In this document: positions 8,863-18,440 of the stretch, piece after piece
How positions within the stretch are numbered: the first letter of the stretch is position 1
How the letters are laid out: every line of letters starts with the position of its first letter
Origin: an uncultured Pelagibacteraceae bacterium
GTDB taxonomy: Bacteria > Pseudomonadota > Alphaproteobacteria > Pelagibacterales > Pelagibacteraceae
NCBI GenBank assembly: GCA_902609675.1
Contig: CACLST010000005.1
Span: 1 to 49,837, forward strand
DNA length: 49,837 nucleotides
Reading direction: 5' to 3'
The notes under the pieces: generated by a model
What the model saw: only the letters and a program-made list of their open reading frames with translations
Databases searched by the model: none
Told to the model about the DNA's origin: nothing
Translations under genes and position numbers: made by a program

Positions 8863-10025
8863 TGAAGAAGAATTTTTTATTTACTAGTGAGTCAGTGTCA
8901 GAAGGGCACCCAGACAAAGTTTGTGACAGAATTTCAGACATGGTTGTGGACAGTTTTTTAGCTTCCGAACCCCAAGCAAGAGTTGCTTGTGAAACATTAA
9001 CCACAACGAATAAAGTTGTATTAGCCGGAGAAGTAAGAGGTCCAGAACTTAAAGAAGATGAGTTAATCTCAAAAGTTAGAGGTTGTATCAAAGATATTGG
9101 CTATGATCAAGATGGCTTTTCTTGGAAAGAACAAACTAAAATTGAAACACATTTACACTCTCAATCAGCTGATATTGCAATGGGAGTAGACTCTGCAGGA
9201 AATAAAGATGAAGGTGCTGGGGATCAGGGAATTATGTTTGGTTATGCTTGTAACGAAACAGACGTATTGATGCCAGCCCCAATCCATTATTCACATAATA
9301 TATTAAGATTAATGGCTGAAGATAGAAAGTCAGGAAAGCTAAATGGAATAGAGCCAGATTCAAAAAGTCAAATTACTATTGAATATAAAGATGGTATGCC
9401 TGCTGCTGTAACTTCAGTAGTTATTTCCACCCAACATTCGAAAGACGTTAATTTAGCCCAAGTTAAAGAACTTTGTATGCCTTATATAGAAAGATCTATA
9501 CCTAAAAATTTATTGGGCAGTCTTGATGAAAAAGAGATTTATATTAACCCAACTGGAAATTTTGTAATTGGTGGTCCAGATGGAGATAGTGGTCTAACTG
9601 GAAGAAAAATTATTGTTGATACATATGGTGGAGCTGCACCACATGGTGGCGGTGCATTTTCTGGAAAAGATCCTACAAAAGTTGATAGATCAGCTGCTTA
9701 TGCATCAAGGTATTTGGCTAAGAATGTTGTAGCATCAAAAATTGCTGATAAATGTTTAATTCAATTAGCTTACGCTATTGGAGTTTCAAAACCACTGTCA
9801 ATTTATGTAGATTTATTTGACAATGATGATGAGAAAAACATACATGTAGAAAAACTTATTAAAGAAAACTTTGATCTTAGCCCGAGAGGAATTAGAGAAA
9901 TGTTAGGTTTAAACAAACCAATATATGAAAAAACTGCTGCTTACGGTCACTTTGGAAGAATTCCAGAGGATGATGGGTCATTTTCATGGGAAAAAACAGA
10001 TAAATCTGGAGTTTTTAATAAGTAA
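8862..10025 (+). CDS. metK: S-adenosylmethionine synthetase
   Basis: Makes S-adenosylmethionine from methionine and ATP, the methyl donor for UbiE and the radical source for MiaB in this window. It has 387 residues, the usual size. Signatures are [14 protein letters not shown] near the N-terminus, [10 protein letters not shown] and the phosphate-binding stretch [20 protein letters not shown]. The start codon overlaps the lnt stop by one base. This leaves no room for a SAM riboswitch directly upstream, so expression depends on the operon promoter or on one inside lnt. A strong intrinsic terminator follows. Confidence 0.98.
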   Translation: MKKNFLFTSESVSEGHPDKVCDRISDMVVDSFLASEPQARVACETLTTTNKVVLAGEVRGPELKEDELISKVRGCIKDIGYDQDGFSWKEQTKIETHLHSQSADIAMGVDSAGNKDEGAGDQGIMFGYACNETDVLMPAPIHYSHNILRLMAEDRKSGKLNGIEPDSKSQITIEYKDGMPAAVTSVVISTQHSKDVNLAQVKELCMPYIERSIPKNLLGSLDEKEIYINPTGNFVIGGPDGDSGLTGRKIIVDTYGGAAPHGGGAFSGKDPTKVDRSAAYASRYLAKNVVASKIADKCLIQLAYAIGVSKPLSIYVDLFDNDDEKNIHVEKLIKENFDLSPRGIREMLGLNKPIYEKTAAYGHFGRIPEDDGSFSWEKTDKSGVFNK

Positions 10026-10081
10026 ATATTGTTGTAAATCAACAAAAAATAATTATATTCCTAGCACATTGTTGAAATTTC

Positions 10082-10109
10082 AAAAATGGGCCTAGGCCCA
10101 TTTTTTTTT
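10082..10109 (+). terminator. Intrinsic terminator between metK and nusA
   Basis: The palindrome AAAAATGGGC-CTAG-GCCCATTTTT has a 10-bp stem with a G+C-rich core and a 4-base loop, followed by a run of nine T. It is the most G+C-rich element in this otherwise A+T-rich gap and separates the miaB-to-metK unit from the nusA-to-pnp unit. The A-run on the 5' side means it could also act on the other strand, but no minus-strand gene is nearby. Confidence 0.9.
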
Positions 10110-10121
10110 GGCTAAAAAATT

Positions 10122-11675
10122 ATGTTAAATAGAAGAGCTGATAAATTAGAATTATTAAGAATAGCAGAAGCAGTTGCTCTGGAAAAATCTATAGATAAAG
10201 AACTAATTATAGGATCAATGGAGACAGGTATCGCTAAAGCTGCCAAATCAAAATTTGGATCAGATAATGAGATAAAAGTTGAAATTAATAGAGATAACGG
10301 AGATATTGGAATATTCAGAAAATTGTTAATTGTTGAAAAGCCAGAGAATGCAAGTTTAGAAATTACTCTCGAAGATGCAATTAAACTTAACGATACAAAT
10401 AAAGGTAAAAAAATTGGTGATGAGGTTCTCCAGCCATTACCATCTTTTGATTTTGGAAGAATCGCTGCTCAAACAGCTAAACAAGTAATTAGTTTTAATG
10501 TAAGAGAAGCTGAAAGAGAAAGACAATATAATGACTTTATAGAAAAGAAAGATACAATTTTAAGTGGAATAGTTAAGAGATTAGAGTTTGGTAATGTGAT
10601 AGTTGATCTTGGTAGAACTGAGTCAATAATTCAAAAAAATGAGATGATACCTAGGGAAAATATTAAAGCTGGCGATAGAGTTAAAGCATATTGTTTAGAT
10701 GTAAGAAGAGAACCAAGAGGTCAACAAATATTTTTATCTAGAGCTCATCCAAAATTTATGGATAAATTATTTATTCAAGAAGTTCCCGAGATATATGATG
10801 GTTTGATTGAAATTAAATCTTCAGCGCGAGATCCTGGCAGTAGAGCAAAAATTTGTGTTAAAGCAATAGATACATCACTAGATCCAGTTGGAGCCTGTGT
10901 TGGAATGAGAGGCAGTAGAGTCCAGGCTGTAGTAAATGAACTTCAAGGTGAAAAAATAGATATAGTAAATTGGTCTGAGGACCCAGCAGTTGTTGTGGCA
11001 AATGCCTTATCTCCTGCAGAGGTGCAAAAAGTGAATGTTGACAGGGATGCAAAAAAACTTGACGTGATATTGACAGAAGAAAATCTTAGTAAAGCTATTG
11101 GAAGACGAGGTCAAAATGTTAGGTTAGCAACAAAGTTGTTGAATTATGAGATTAACATTATGACTGAACAAGAGGATTCTGAGAGAAGACAATTAGAATT
11201 TAAAGAAAAAACTGATAATATTGTAAAAAATTTAGAGCTTGATGAAACTCTAGGACAACTTTTAGTTGCTGAAGGATTTTCATCAATTGATGATATTAAA
11301 GATAGTGCTATAGATTCTCTTACTAAAATTGAAGGTATTGAAGAAGATACTGCAAAAGAATTGGTTGAAAGAGCAAAAGAATTTTACGAAAAAGATCAAG
11401 AAGAAATATCAAATAGAATTAAAGATCTTGGTTTACAAAATGATTTAATAAATCATCAAGGGCTTACTCCAGGAATGTTAGTTACATTAGGAGAACAGAA
11501 AATATTAACTTTAACTGATTTAGCAGATTTAGCTTCAGATGAACTCACAGGCACTTATGATATTATAAAAGGTGAAAGGGTAAAAGTTAAAGGTTATTTA
11601 GAGGAGTTCGCTTTATCGAAACAAGAAGCTGATAATTTGATTATGTCAGCAAGAGAAAAAGTTTACAAAGATTGA
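10122..11675 (+). CDS. nusA: Transcription termination/antitermination factor NusA
   Basis: RNA-polymerase-binding factor controlling pausing, termination and antitermination. It has 517 residues. Domain order is an N-terminal RNAP-binding domain (to about 125), an S1 domain (about 135-200, with SGIVKRLEFGNVIVDLG), and KH1 and KH2 (about 210-345, with VGACVGMRGSRVQAVV and KAIGRRGQNVRLA). Two helix-hairpin-helix acidic repeats lie at the C-terminus. rimP, which usually precedes nusA, is not present: the gene begins 12 bases after the terminator. infB follows after 10 bases, without the ylxR gene often found between them. Confidence 0.97.
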   Translation: MLNRRADKLELLRIAEAVALEKSIDKELIIGSMETGIAKAAKSKFGSDNEIKVEINRDNGDIGIFRKLLIVEKPENASLEITLEDAIKLNDTNKGKKIGDEVLQPLPSFDFGRIAAQTAKQVISFNVREAERERQYNDFIEKKDTILSGIVKRLEFGNVIVDLGRTESIIQKNEMIPRENIKAGDRVKAYCLDVRREPRGQQIFLSRAHPKFMDKLFIQEVPEIYDGLIEIKSSARDPGSRAKICVKAIDTSLDPVGACVGMRGSRVQAVVNELQGEKIDIVNWSEDPAVVVANALSPAEVQKVNVDRDAKKLDVILTEENLSKAIGRRGQNVRLATKLLNYEINIMTEQEDSERRQLEFKEKTDNIVKNLELDETLGQLLVAEGFSSIDDIKDSAIDSLTKIEGIEEDTAKELVERAKEFYEKDQEEISNRIKDLGLQNDLINHQGLTPGMLVTLGEQKILTLTDLADLASDELTGTYDIIKGERVKVKGYLEEFALSKQEADNLIMSAREKVYKD

Positions 11676-11685
11676 GAGATGGAAA

Positions 11686-13902
11686 ATGGAAAAAAAAAAA
11701 TTAAAGTTATCAGTATCAGGAAGCTCAAAGAAAGCATTTAACAGTATAGAAGAGGCTAAATCTAAATCTAAAAATACTGTTGTTATAGAAAAAAAAAGTT
11801 CTAAATTTCATGGTAAATCACAATTTTCGAGACAAAATAATGAAATTTTAAAATCTAGTAAAACTAATTATTCAAAGCCCACTAATTTTACAAGACCATC
11901 AACACCTCCTGCTTCGGACTTTGAAAAGAGGAAATTGGCAGAGCAAAGAGCAACTAGAAGAATCAAAGGTGAGATTATTCAAAAAGAAAATAAATTAAAT
12001 AAGTTAAGTGGAAAAAGAAGAGAATTAAAACTAACTGTTTCGCGAGCGCTAAGTGATGATCATGCAGAAACCAAGTCTAGAAGTTTGGCATCTTATAAAA
12101 GAGCTAAACAGAAAGAAAATCGGAGCCTAAACCAAATTGATAATAACGAAAACTTTAAGCAAATTAAGAGAGAGATAAAATTACCAGAAGTAATTACTAT
12201 TAGAGAACTTGCAAATAGGATGGCAGAACAATCAAGTAGTATTATTAAACACCTTTTAGGTATGGGTGTAACAGTAACAATAAATCATACGATAGATGCA
12301 GATACAGCTGAGTATTTGGTTAAAGAATTTGGCCATTATCCTATACGTGAAACAAAAGCAGAGGAAATAATTGAAAAAATAAAAGAGGTAAAATCAAAAA
12401 ATTTAAAAAATCGACCTCCTATTGTTACAGTCATGGGCCATGTTGATCATGGAAAAACATCAGTTTTAGATGTTTTAAGAGAGGCAAATGTAGTTTCAGG
12501 AGAATTTGGTGGTATTACTCAACACATAGGTGCTTATCAGATAAATCATGATAATAACAAAATTACATTTATAGATACACCAGGTCACGCTGCCTTTACA
12601 GAAATGAGATCGAGAGGATCCAAATTAACTGATATAGTTGTATTAGTTGTTGCAGCAGATGATGGTGTTAAGCCACAAACAATTGAGTCAATTAAACATG
12701 CAAAAGCAGCCAAAGTTCCAATAGTTGTAGCTATAAACAAATGTGATTTACCAGAAGCAAACCCACAAAAAATAAAAAATCAACTACTAGAATATGAATT
12801 AATTGCTGAAGATCTTTCAGGTGATACTTTAATGGTGGAAATATCTACTAAAACAAAAAATAATTTAGATAAATTAGTTGAATCGATTTTGTTGCAAGCA
12901 GAGTTGTTAGATTTAAAAACTGATTTTGAAACTAATGCTAAGGGAATAGTTTTGGAGTCCAAAATAGATGTTGGAAGAGGTCCAGTAGCAAATATAATAG
13001 TCACTGCAGGCACTTTAAAAAAGGGAGACTATTTTGTTAGTGGTTTAAAATGGGGAAAAATTAGAGCTATAATAAATGATCAAGGGAAAAATATTGAAAT
13101 AGCCAAACCAGCTACACCTGTTGAAATCATTGGTATAAATGGAGCAGCTAAATCTGGAGATGATTTTATTGTTTTACCAAATGAAAAAGAAGCTAAATCA
13201 TTATGTGAAGCAAGAGTAGAAGAGTCAAAAGATGACAAAATACCACTGACTTTTGTTAATCAAGATTCAGCTTTTCAAAATTCAGTTTCGGAAGAATTAA
13301 ATATAATTATTAAATCAGATGTACATGGATCATCTGAGGCAATTAAAAATGCAGTAGATCAAATTAAGCATGATGAGGTAAAACCAAAAATACTTCTTTC
13401 AGATATAGGAATGGTTACGGAAACAGATGTGACTTTGGCAAAAGCCTCAAATGCAGTAATAATAGCATTTAATGTCAAGCCAAGCAAAGAAGCCAAAAAA
13501 AGAGCTGAACAAGAAAAAATTTCCATTTCATCATTCAATATAATTTATGAAGTTTTAGATTTTATAAAAAGAAAAATGGCGGGTTTACTATCGCCAAACA
13601 TTGAAGAAAAAATTATTGGAAGTGCAGAAATACTTGAAATTTTTAAGGTTTCAAAAGTTGGTAAAGTTGCTGGATCAAAAGTAGTTGAGGGAGAAATAAC
13701 TCAAAACTCCAGTGCAAGGATTATCAGAGATGGTGCTATAATATTTAATGGAAAAATTGGTTCAATTTTTAGGGAAAAGGACCAAACTAAACAAGTTTCA
13801 GCTGGTTTAGAATGTGGAATAACTTTAAAAGATTTCGCTGATTATCAAAAAAAAGATATTATAGAGGTTTATAATTCAACAGTAACTGAGAGAACAATTT
13901 AA
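11686..13902 (+). CDS. infB: Translation initiation factor IF-2
   Basis: GTPase that places initiator fMet-tRNA on the ribosome. It has 738 residues, at the short end for proteobacteria because the Lys/Ser-rich N-terminal extension is only about 160 residues. The IF2_N module is near residues 165-215. The G domain has G1 GHVDHGKT at about 251-258, DTPGHAAF and the NKCD motif. Domains II, III and C2 follow. A second ATG at 11679 is in another frame and was discarded. The stop is immediately followed by the rbfA start, suggesting coupled translation. Confidence 0.97.
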   Translation: MEKKKLKLSVSGSSKKAFNSIEEAKSKSKNTVVIEKKSSKFHGKSQFSRQNNEILKSSKTNYSKPTNFTRPSTPPASDFEKRKLAEQRATRRIKGEIIQKENKLNKLSGKRRELKLTVSRALSDDHAETKSRSLASYKRAKQKENRSLNQIDNNENFKQIKREIKLPEVITIRELANRMAEQSSSIIKHLLGMGVTVTINHTIDADTAEYLVKEFGHYPIRETKAEEIIEKIKEVKSKNLKNRPPIVTVMGHVDHGKTSVLDVLREANVVSGEFGGITQHIGAYQINHDNNKITFIDTPGHAAFTEMRSRGSKLTDIVVLVVAADDGVKPQTIESIKHAKAAKVPIVVAINKCDLPEANPQKIKNQLLEYELIAEDLSGDTLMVEISTKTKNNLDKLVESILLQAELLDLKTDFETNAKGIVLESKIDVGRGPVANIIVTAGTLKKGDYFVSGLKWGKIRAIINDQGKNIEIAKPATPVEIIGINGAAKSGDDFIVLPNEKEAKSLCEARVEESKDDKIPLTFVNQDSAFQNSVSEELNIIIKSDVHGSSEAIKNAVDQIKHDEVKPKILLSDIGMVTETDVTLAKASNAVIIAFNVKPSKEAKKRAEQEKISISSFNIIYEVLDFIKRKMAGLLSPNIEEKIIGSAEILEIFKVSKVGKVAGSKVVEGEITQNSSARIIRDGAIIFNGKIGSIFREKDQTKQVSAGLECGITLKDFADYQKKDIIEVYNSTVTERTI

Positions 13903-14268
13903 ATGAAATACTTAGGCAAACCAATTACTCAAAGACAATTAAGAGTTGGAGAAATGATAAAACAAGCTTTAGGTACACTTTTTATAAGAGATGAAGTTAA
14001 AATACCAAATTTATCTACAAAAGAAATTACAGTAACTGAAGTTAGAATGTCACCAGATCTAAAAACAGCAAAAATATTTGTAATGCCCTTGGGGGGAAAA
14101 AATACAGTTGAAATTATAGAGAAATTAAAAATATCATCATTTATGATTAGAAAAGTTTTATCAAAGAAAATTATTATGAAATTTTTACCAAAACTTTTCT
14201 TTGTTAAAGATGATTCTTTTGATTATGCAGAAAAAATAGAGAATTTAATTAAACAAACAAACAAATAA
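13903..14268 (+). CDS. rbfA: Ribosome-binding factor A
   Basis: Small KH-like protein that binds the 30S subunit and aids 16S rRNA 5'-end processing. It has 121 residues. The family pattern runs from RVGEMIKQALGTLFIRDE through ITVTEVRMSPDLKTAKIFVMP. The ATG directly abuts the infB TAA. It is followed after 12 bases by rpsO; truB, which lies between them in many bacteria, is not there. Confidence 0.95.
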   Translation: MKYLGKPITQRQLRVGEMIKQALGTLFIRDEVKIPNLSTKEITVTEVRMSPDLKTAKIFVMPLGGKNTVEIIEKLKISSFMIRKVLSKKIIMKFLPKLFFVKDDSFDYAEKIENLIKQTNK

Positions 14269-14280
14269 ATAAAGGAAAAA

Positions 14281-14529
14281 ATGAAAGAAAAAGTAAAAGA
14301 ACTTCAAATCCATGATACTGACACTGGTTCTTCAGAAGTTCAAATAGCTCAATTAACAGGAAAAATTGAGAGTTTATCGAAACATATAAAACAATTCAAA
14401 AAAGACAAACATTCTTCTGTAGGCCTTTTGAAAGCAGTAAATAGAAGAAAAAAATTATTAGACTATTTAAAGAAAAATAATATGGAGTCTTATAAAGTAG
14501 TATTAACGAAATTAAATTTAAGGAAGTAA
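14281..14529 (+). CDS. rpsO: Small ribosomal subunit protein uS15
   Basis: Primary 16S rRNA-binding protein of the 30S platform. It has 82 residues against the usual 88-89, with the shortfall entirely at the N-terminal helix. The core IHDTDTGSSEVQIAQLT and the C-terminal HSSVGLLKAVNRRKKLLDYL are fully conserved. A Shine-Dalgarno-like AAAGGA lies just upstream of the ATG, which supports this start. The pnp ATG directly follows the TAA. The rpsO-pnp pairing is widely conserved. Confidence 0.96.
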   Translation: MKEKVKELQIHDTDTGSSEVQIAQLTGKIESLSKHIKQFKKDKHSSVGLLKAVNRRKKLLDYLKKNNMESYKVVLTKLNLRK

Positions 14530-16602
14530 ATGTTCAAAGTAGTAAAAAAAGAGATAGAATTAAGTGGAAAAAAATTAAGTTTAGAAACAGGAAAGATAGC
14601 AAGACAAGCGGATGGAGCAATTATAGCCCAATGCGGAGAGACAGTTGTTTTAGCCACAGTTGTTGGTGCAAAGAAAGTAAATCCAGAAATGGATTACTTT
14701 CCATTATCTGTAAATTATCAAGAGAAATATTATGCAGCTGGAAAGATACCAGGTGGATATTTTAAAAGAGAAGCTAGACCAACCGAGAGTGAAACATTAA
14801 TTTCAAGATTAATTGATAGACCTATAAGACCATTGTTTCCAGATGAATTTAAAAACGAAGTACAACTATTACCAACTGTAATATCGTATGACAAGGAGAA
14901 TGAAGCAGATATTTTATCCATAATTGCATCGTCAGCTGCTTTAGCAATCTCAGGAATGCCTTTTATGGGTCCTGTGGGAGCATCAAGAGTTGGCTTTATT
15001 GAAGGAAAATACGTCCTCAATCCATCAAAGAATGAATTACAGAAATCTAAATTAGACTTAGTTGTAGCAGGAACTAAAGATGCTGTTTTAATGGTGGAGT
15101 CCGAAGCAGATGGTTTAACAGAAGAAGAAATGTTGAATGCTGTTAAATTCGGACACGAAGGTTTCGTTCCAATAATAGAAATGATCGAAGATCTTGCGAA
15201 AGATTGTAGAAAACCAGAGTGGACAGTTGTGAAAAAAGATCTTTCTGAAGTAAAAAAGAAATTAGAAGAAGAGTTTACTGAGGATTTGAAAAAAGCTTTC
15301 TCTACTAGAGATAAACAAGATAGATCAAATCAAATTTCTGATATTACTGAAAAAGCTAAAAAATTATATGAGGAAAATGAAGCTTACACTGATTTAGATG
15401 TAAATTCTCAACTTAAGAATTTAGAAAAATCTATTGTAAGAACTGATATTCTCAAAAATAAAAATCGTATTGATGGACGAGGTCTTGCAGATGTAAGACC
15501 AATCATGTGTGAAGTAGGTATACTGCCAAGAGTACATGGATCAGCATTATTTACTAGAGGTGAAACACAAGCGATTGTAACAACAACTTTAGGTACATCA
15601 GATGATGAACAAAGAATTGAAAGTTTAGATGGTCTTCAGAAAGAAAGATTTATGTTGCATTATAACTTCCCTCCTTTTTCAGTCGGTGAAACAGGAAGGA
15701 TTGGAACAGGTAGAAGAGAAATCGGTCATGGTAAATTAGCGTGGAGAGCAATAAACTCATCATTACCATCAAAAGAAAACTTTCCTTACACATTTAGAAT
15801 TGTTTCAGAGATCACTGAATCTAACGGTTCTTCTTCAATGGCAACAGTTTGTGGAACTTCACTTGCTCTTATGGATGCAGGTGTTCCGATTAAAGAACCA
15901 GTTGCTGGAATTGCAATGGGTTTAATCAAAGAAGGTAAGGATTTCTCTGTACTTTCAGACATTCTTGGTGATGAAGATCATCTTGGAGATATGGATTTTA
16001 AAGTTGCAGGTACTAAAGATGGGATCACATCTTTACAAATGGATATTAAAATTACAGGAATTACATTTGAAATAATGGAGCAGGCTTTAAATCAAGCAAA
16101 AGATGGTAGAATTCATATTTTGGGTGAAATGAATAAAGCATTAGATAAATCCAGAGATGATGTTGGCAAACATACTCCAAAAATGGAAAAAATTACTGTC
16201 GATAAAAAAGATATTGCAGCAGTTATTGGAAAAGGTGGGGCAACAATTAGAGAAATTGTCGAAAAATCTAGTGCTAAAGTTGATGTAAATGATGAAGGTA
16301 TAGTAACGGTTGCTGCTCCAGATGAAGAGTCAAGAAACATTGCTATGCAAATGATTAAAGACATCACAGCTAAAGCTGAATTAAATAAAATTTATAATGG
16401 AAAAGTTATGAAAATTATGGAATTTGGTGCTTTTGTTAATTTCCTTGGAAAGCAAGATGGACTTGTGCATATATCTGAGCTTGCAGAAAAAAGAGTTGCA
16501 AAAGTTACGGATGTTGTGAAAGAAGGTGATGAAGTAAAAGTAAAAGTTATTGGATTTGATAGAGGAAAAGTTAAATTATCTATAAAGCAGGCTGCTATAT
16601 AG
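14530..16602 (+). CDS. pnp: Polynucleotide phosphorylase
   Basis: Trimeric 3'-to-5' phosphorolytic exoribonuclease. It has 690 residues. Two RNase PH-like domains (about 10-140 and 310-540) flank an all-helical linker. The second carries [12 protein letters not shown] and the catalytic-region sequence [22 protein letters not shown] domain (about 555-610, [14 protein letters not shown]) and an S1 domain (about 620-690, [17 protein letters not shown]) follow. The length is slightly below the usual ~700-710. The gene ends the translation/RNA cluster that begins with nusA. Confidence 0.98.
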   Translation: MFKVVKKEIELSGKKLSLETGKIARQADGAIIAQCGETVVLATVVGAKKVNPEMDYFPLSVNYQEKYYAAGKIPGGYFKREARPTESETLISRLIDRPIRPLFPDEFKNEVQLLPTVISYDKENEADILSIIASSAALAISGMPFMGPVGASRVGFIEGKYVLNPSKNELQKSKLDLVVAGTKDAVLMVESEADGLTEEEMLNAVKFGHEGFVPIIEMIEDLAKDCRKPEWTVVKKDLSEVKKKLEEEFTEDLKKAFSTRDKQDRSNQISDITEKAKKLYEENEAYTDLDVNSQLKNLEKSIVRTDILKNKNRIDGRGLADVRPIMCEVGILPRVHGSALFTRGETQAIVTTTLGTSDDEQRIESLDGLQKERFMLHYNFPPFSVGETGRIGTGRREIGHGKLAWRAINSSLPSKENFPYTFRIVSEITESNGSSSMATVCGTSLALMDAGVPIKEPVAGIAMGLIKEGKDFSVLSDILGDEDHLGDMDFKVAGTKDGITSLQMDIKITGITFEIMEQALNQAKDGRIHILGEMNKALDKSRDDVGKHTPKMEKITVDKKDIAAVIGKGGATIREIVEKSSAKVDVNDEGIVTVAAPDEESRNIAMQMIKDITAKAELNKIYNGKVMKIMEFGAFVNFLGKQDGLVHISELAEKRVAKVTDVVKEGDEVKVKVIGFDRGKVKLSIKQAAI

Positions 16603-16606
16603 ATAA

Positions 16607-16987
16607 ATGTCCAACCCATTTATTTTAATTGCTAGAATACGTGTTAAACAGGGCAAGGTTGAAGAGTATCTCAAGTTAGCAAAAGAAGCTGATGATGCTG
16701 TTAATGCATCAGAGCCAGACATGCTTATTCATACTTTTGATCAAGATCCAACTGATTCTTTAGAGTTTACTTGGAGCGAAGTTTACCGAAATAGTGAAGC
16801 TATGCTGCATCATCTAAATAATGCCCCAGTCCAAGCTTATGTTGAAAAGCACAACAAAATTGCCGATAGATTCGAAATAGAGGTCTATGGAAATATTACG
16901 GAAGAGACTATCAAGGCAATTAAAGATACAAATATACCTTTCAAGCATTTTAAAACTACTAATGTTGGTTATATTAGAAAAATATAA
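16607..16987 (+). CDS. Antibiotic biosynthesis monooxygenase (ABM) domain protein
   Basis: Small dimeric alpha-beta barrel protein of the ABM/YgiN type. It has 126 residues. The start FILIARIRVKQGKVEEYLKL and the pattern FTWSEVYRNSEAMLHHLNN followed by a conserved downstream helix fit ABM-domain proteins, some of which oxidise quinols while others have no known substrate. It starts 4 bases after pnp and converges with msrB across a 3-base gap. A role in oxidation or detoxification is only a family-level guess. Confidence 0.72.
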   Translation: MSNPFILIARIRVKQGKVEEYLKLAKEADDAVNASEPDMLIHTFDQDPTDSLEFTWSEVYRNSEAMLHHLNNAPVQAYVEKHNKIADRFEIEVYGNITEETIKAIKDTNIPFKHFKTTNVGYIRKI

Positions 16988-16990
16988 TTA

Positions 16991-17482
16991 CTAACTCTCC
17001 GGGACAAATAGCAAGCAAAGACCGTTGCTACAATATCTTTTTCCACCATCAGGTCCATCATTGAATACATGGCCGTGATGAGCACCACAATTTGCACAGC
17101 TGTATTCAGTCCTCTTCATACCAAATGAATAATCAGTTTTTGTTACAAATACACCAGGTAATGCCTCTGTAAAAGAAGGCCATCCAGTCCCACTGTCAAA
17201 CTTTTTAACAGACTCAAACAATTTCACACCACAATTCGCGCAATGATATGACCCTTTTCTTTTTTCATAGTTTAATTCACTAGTACCAGCGCGCTCAGTA
17301 CCCTCTTCAAACATTATTATCTTTTGCTCATTAGTAAGATCTGGATTTATTATATTATATTCACTCTCATCTTTTTTTAATTTTTTTTTAAATCCTACTA
17401 AATTGCTCGCTAATGATGTTATTGGATAAAATATTATTCCCAATATAGAAGCTCCAGCAATTTTTAAAAAATTTCTTCTCAC
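16991..17482 (-). CDS. msrB: Peptide-methionine (R)-S-oxide reductase with Tat-type signal
   Basis: Repairs oxidised methionine (R-sulfoxide) in proteins. The SelR domain occupies about residues 45-163. Two zinc CxxC pairs (CANCGVKLF and CANCGAHHGHVF) and the catalytic Cys in KRYCSNGLC are visible, along with GTGWPSF. The N-terminus MRRNFLKIAGASILG fits the twin-arginine pattern RRxFLK followed by a hydrophobic stretch, so the enzyme is probably exported folded to the periplasm or anchored facing it. It is the last gene of the minus-strand fab run, 13 bases after a small membrane-protein gene. Confidence 0.93.
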   Translation of the reverse strand: MRRNFLKIAGASILGIIFYPITSLASNLVGFKKKLKKDESEYNIINPDLTNEQKIIMFEEGTERAGTSELNYEKRKGSYHCANCGVKLFESVKKFDSGTGWPSFTEALPGVFVTKTDYSFGMKRTEYSCANCGAHHGHVFNDGPDGGKRYCSNGLCLLFVPES

Positions 17483-17495
17483 AATATTTAATTAT

Positions 17496-17642
17496 TTACT
17501 TTTTTTTACCAAGTTTATTTATCAAGAATAAAGCTATTGCAGTCAATAGGGCAAAAACTTCTAGTGCATGACCAGAGCCCTCAAGAATTAATTGAACAAA
17601 AATAAATATTATACAAACAACAAACCAAACTAAAATTAACAT
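17496..17642 (-). CDS. Small two-helix membrane protein, 48 residues
   Basis: This small gene lies between fabI and msrB on the same strand. The ATG at 17642 sits 9 bases after the fabI stop and the TAA ends 13 bases before msrB. The peptide begins MLILVWFVVCIIFIFVQLIL, a hydrophobic helix. A short EGSGHALE turn leads to a second helix (VFALLTAIALFLIN) and a basic end (KLGKKK), predicting a helical hairpin in the inner membrane. I do not recognise the family. The gap it fills, its reading frame and its topology support a real gene. It could assist the neighbouring exported MsrB, but that is speculation from position only. Confidence 0.68.
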   Translation of the reverse strand: MLILVWFVVCIIFIFVQLILEGSGHALEVFALLTAIALFLINKLGKKK

Positions 17643-17651
17643 AATAAACTT

Positions 17652-18437
17652 TTAAGATATATTTTTTGGATCTGGCATACCTACTTTATTATAACCAGCA
17701 TCAACATAGTGAATTTCACCTGTGACACCACCTGCCATATCGCTTAGGAGATATAATGCTGAGTTTCCAACATCGATATTATCTACATTTCTCTTTAAAA
17801 AGGAGTGATCAGCGTTCCATTTATATAAGAATTTAGCATCCCCAATAGCTGACGCAGCCAATGTTTTTATTGGTCCCGCACTTATTGCGTTCACCCTTAT
17901 TCCTTTAGCCCCTAAATCTCTAGCTAAGTATTTAACACTAGACTCTAATGCTGCCTTACAAACTCCCATTACATTGTAATTAGGGATTGCTTTATTAGCC
18001 TCATAACTAAGTGTAATCATGCTACCACCATTTTTCATGACTTTTGAAGCTTCTTTTGCAACTTCAGTAAATGAAAAGCACGAAATTAACATACTTCTTA
18101 AAAAATTTTCTCTAGTAGTATTTAAATATTCTCCTGAAAGCTCAGATTTATCAGAAAAAGCAATTGCGTGAACTACAAAGTCTATCTCACCCCATTGAGA
18201 TTTAACATCTTCAAATAGTTTTATTACATCTTCTTTTTTTTCAACATCACAGCTAAAAGTAACATTAGAATTCAGTTTTTCTGCAAGAGGAACTACTCTT
18301 TTTTTAAGAGCATCACCTAAATATGTAAAAGCTAATTCTGCACCTGCCTCTGAAAGTTTCTGAGAAATTCCCCAAGCAATAGATCTCTCATTAGCAACAC
18401 CCATTATCAGTCCTTTTTTACCTTTCATTAAAGACAT
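17652..18437 (-). CDS. fabI: Enoyl-[acyl-carrier-protein] reductase (NADH)
   Basis: Last step of the fatty acid elongation cycle. It has 261 residues in a short-chain dehydrogenase fold. The cofactor-binding start GLIMGVANERSIAWGIS is the FabI form of the glycine motif. The catalytic Tyr-x6-Lys is YNVMGVCK, with SYEAN upstream. It lies 3 bases after fabB in the minus-strand fabA-fabB-fabI operon, an order typical of alphaproteobacteria with irr alongside. Confidence 0.96.
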   Translation of the reverse strand: MSLMKGKKGLIMGVANERSIAWGISQKLSEAGAELAFTYLGDALKKRVVPLAEKLNSNVTFSCDVEKKEDVIKLFEDVKSQWGEIDFVVHAIAFSDKSELSGEYLNTTRENFLRSMLISCFSFTEVAKEASKVMKNGGSMITLSYEANKAIPNYNVMGVCKAALESSVKYLARDLGAKGIRVNAISAGPIKTLAASAIGDAKFLYKWNADHSFLKRNVDNIDVGNSALYLLSDMAGGVTGEIHYVDAGYNKVGMPDPKNIS

Positions 18438-18440
18438 AAA

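Noticed and set aside
8830-8870. SAM riboswitch upstream of metK
   Set aside because: metK overlaps the lnt stop by one base and the preceding sequence is lnt coding DNA; no riboswitch-like structure is seen.
14730-16367. Several minus-strand frames of 75-96 codons under pnp
   Set aside because: Shadows of the well-supported pnp coding strand; no family match and no independent spacing.
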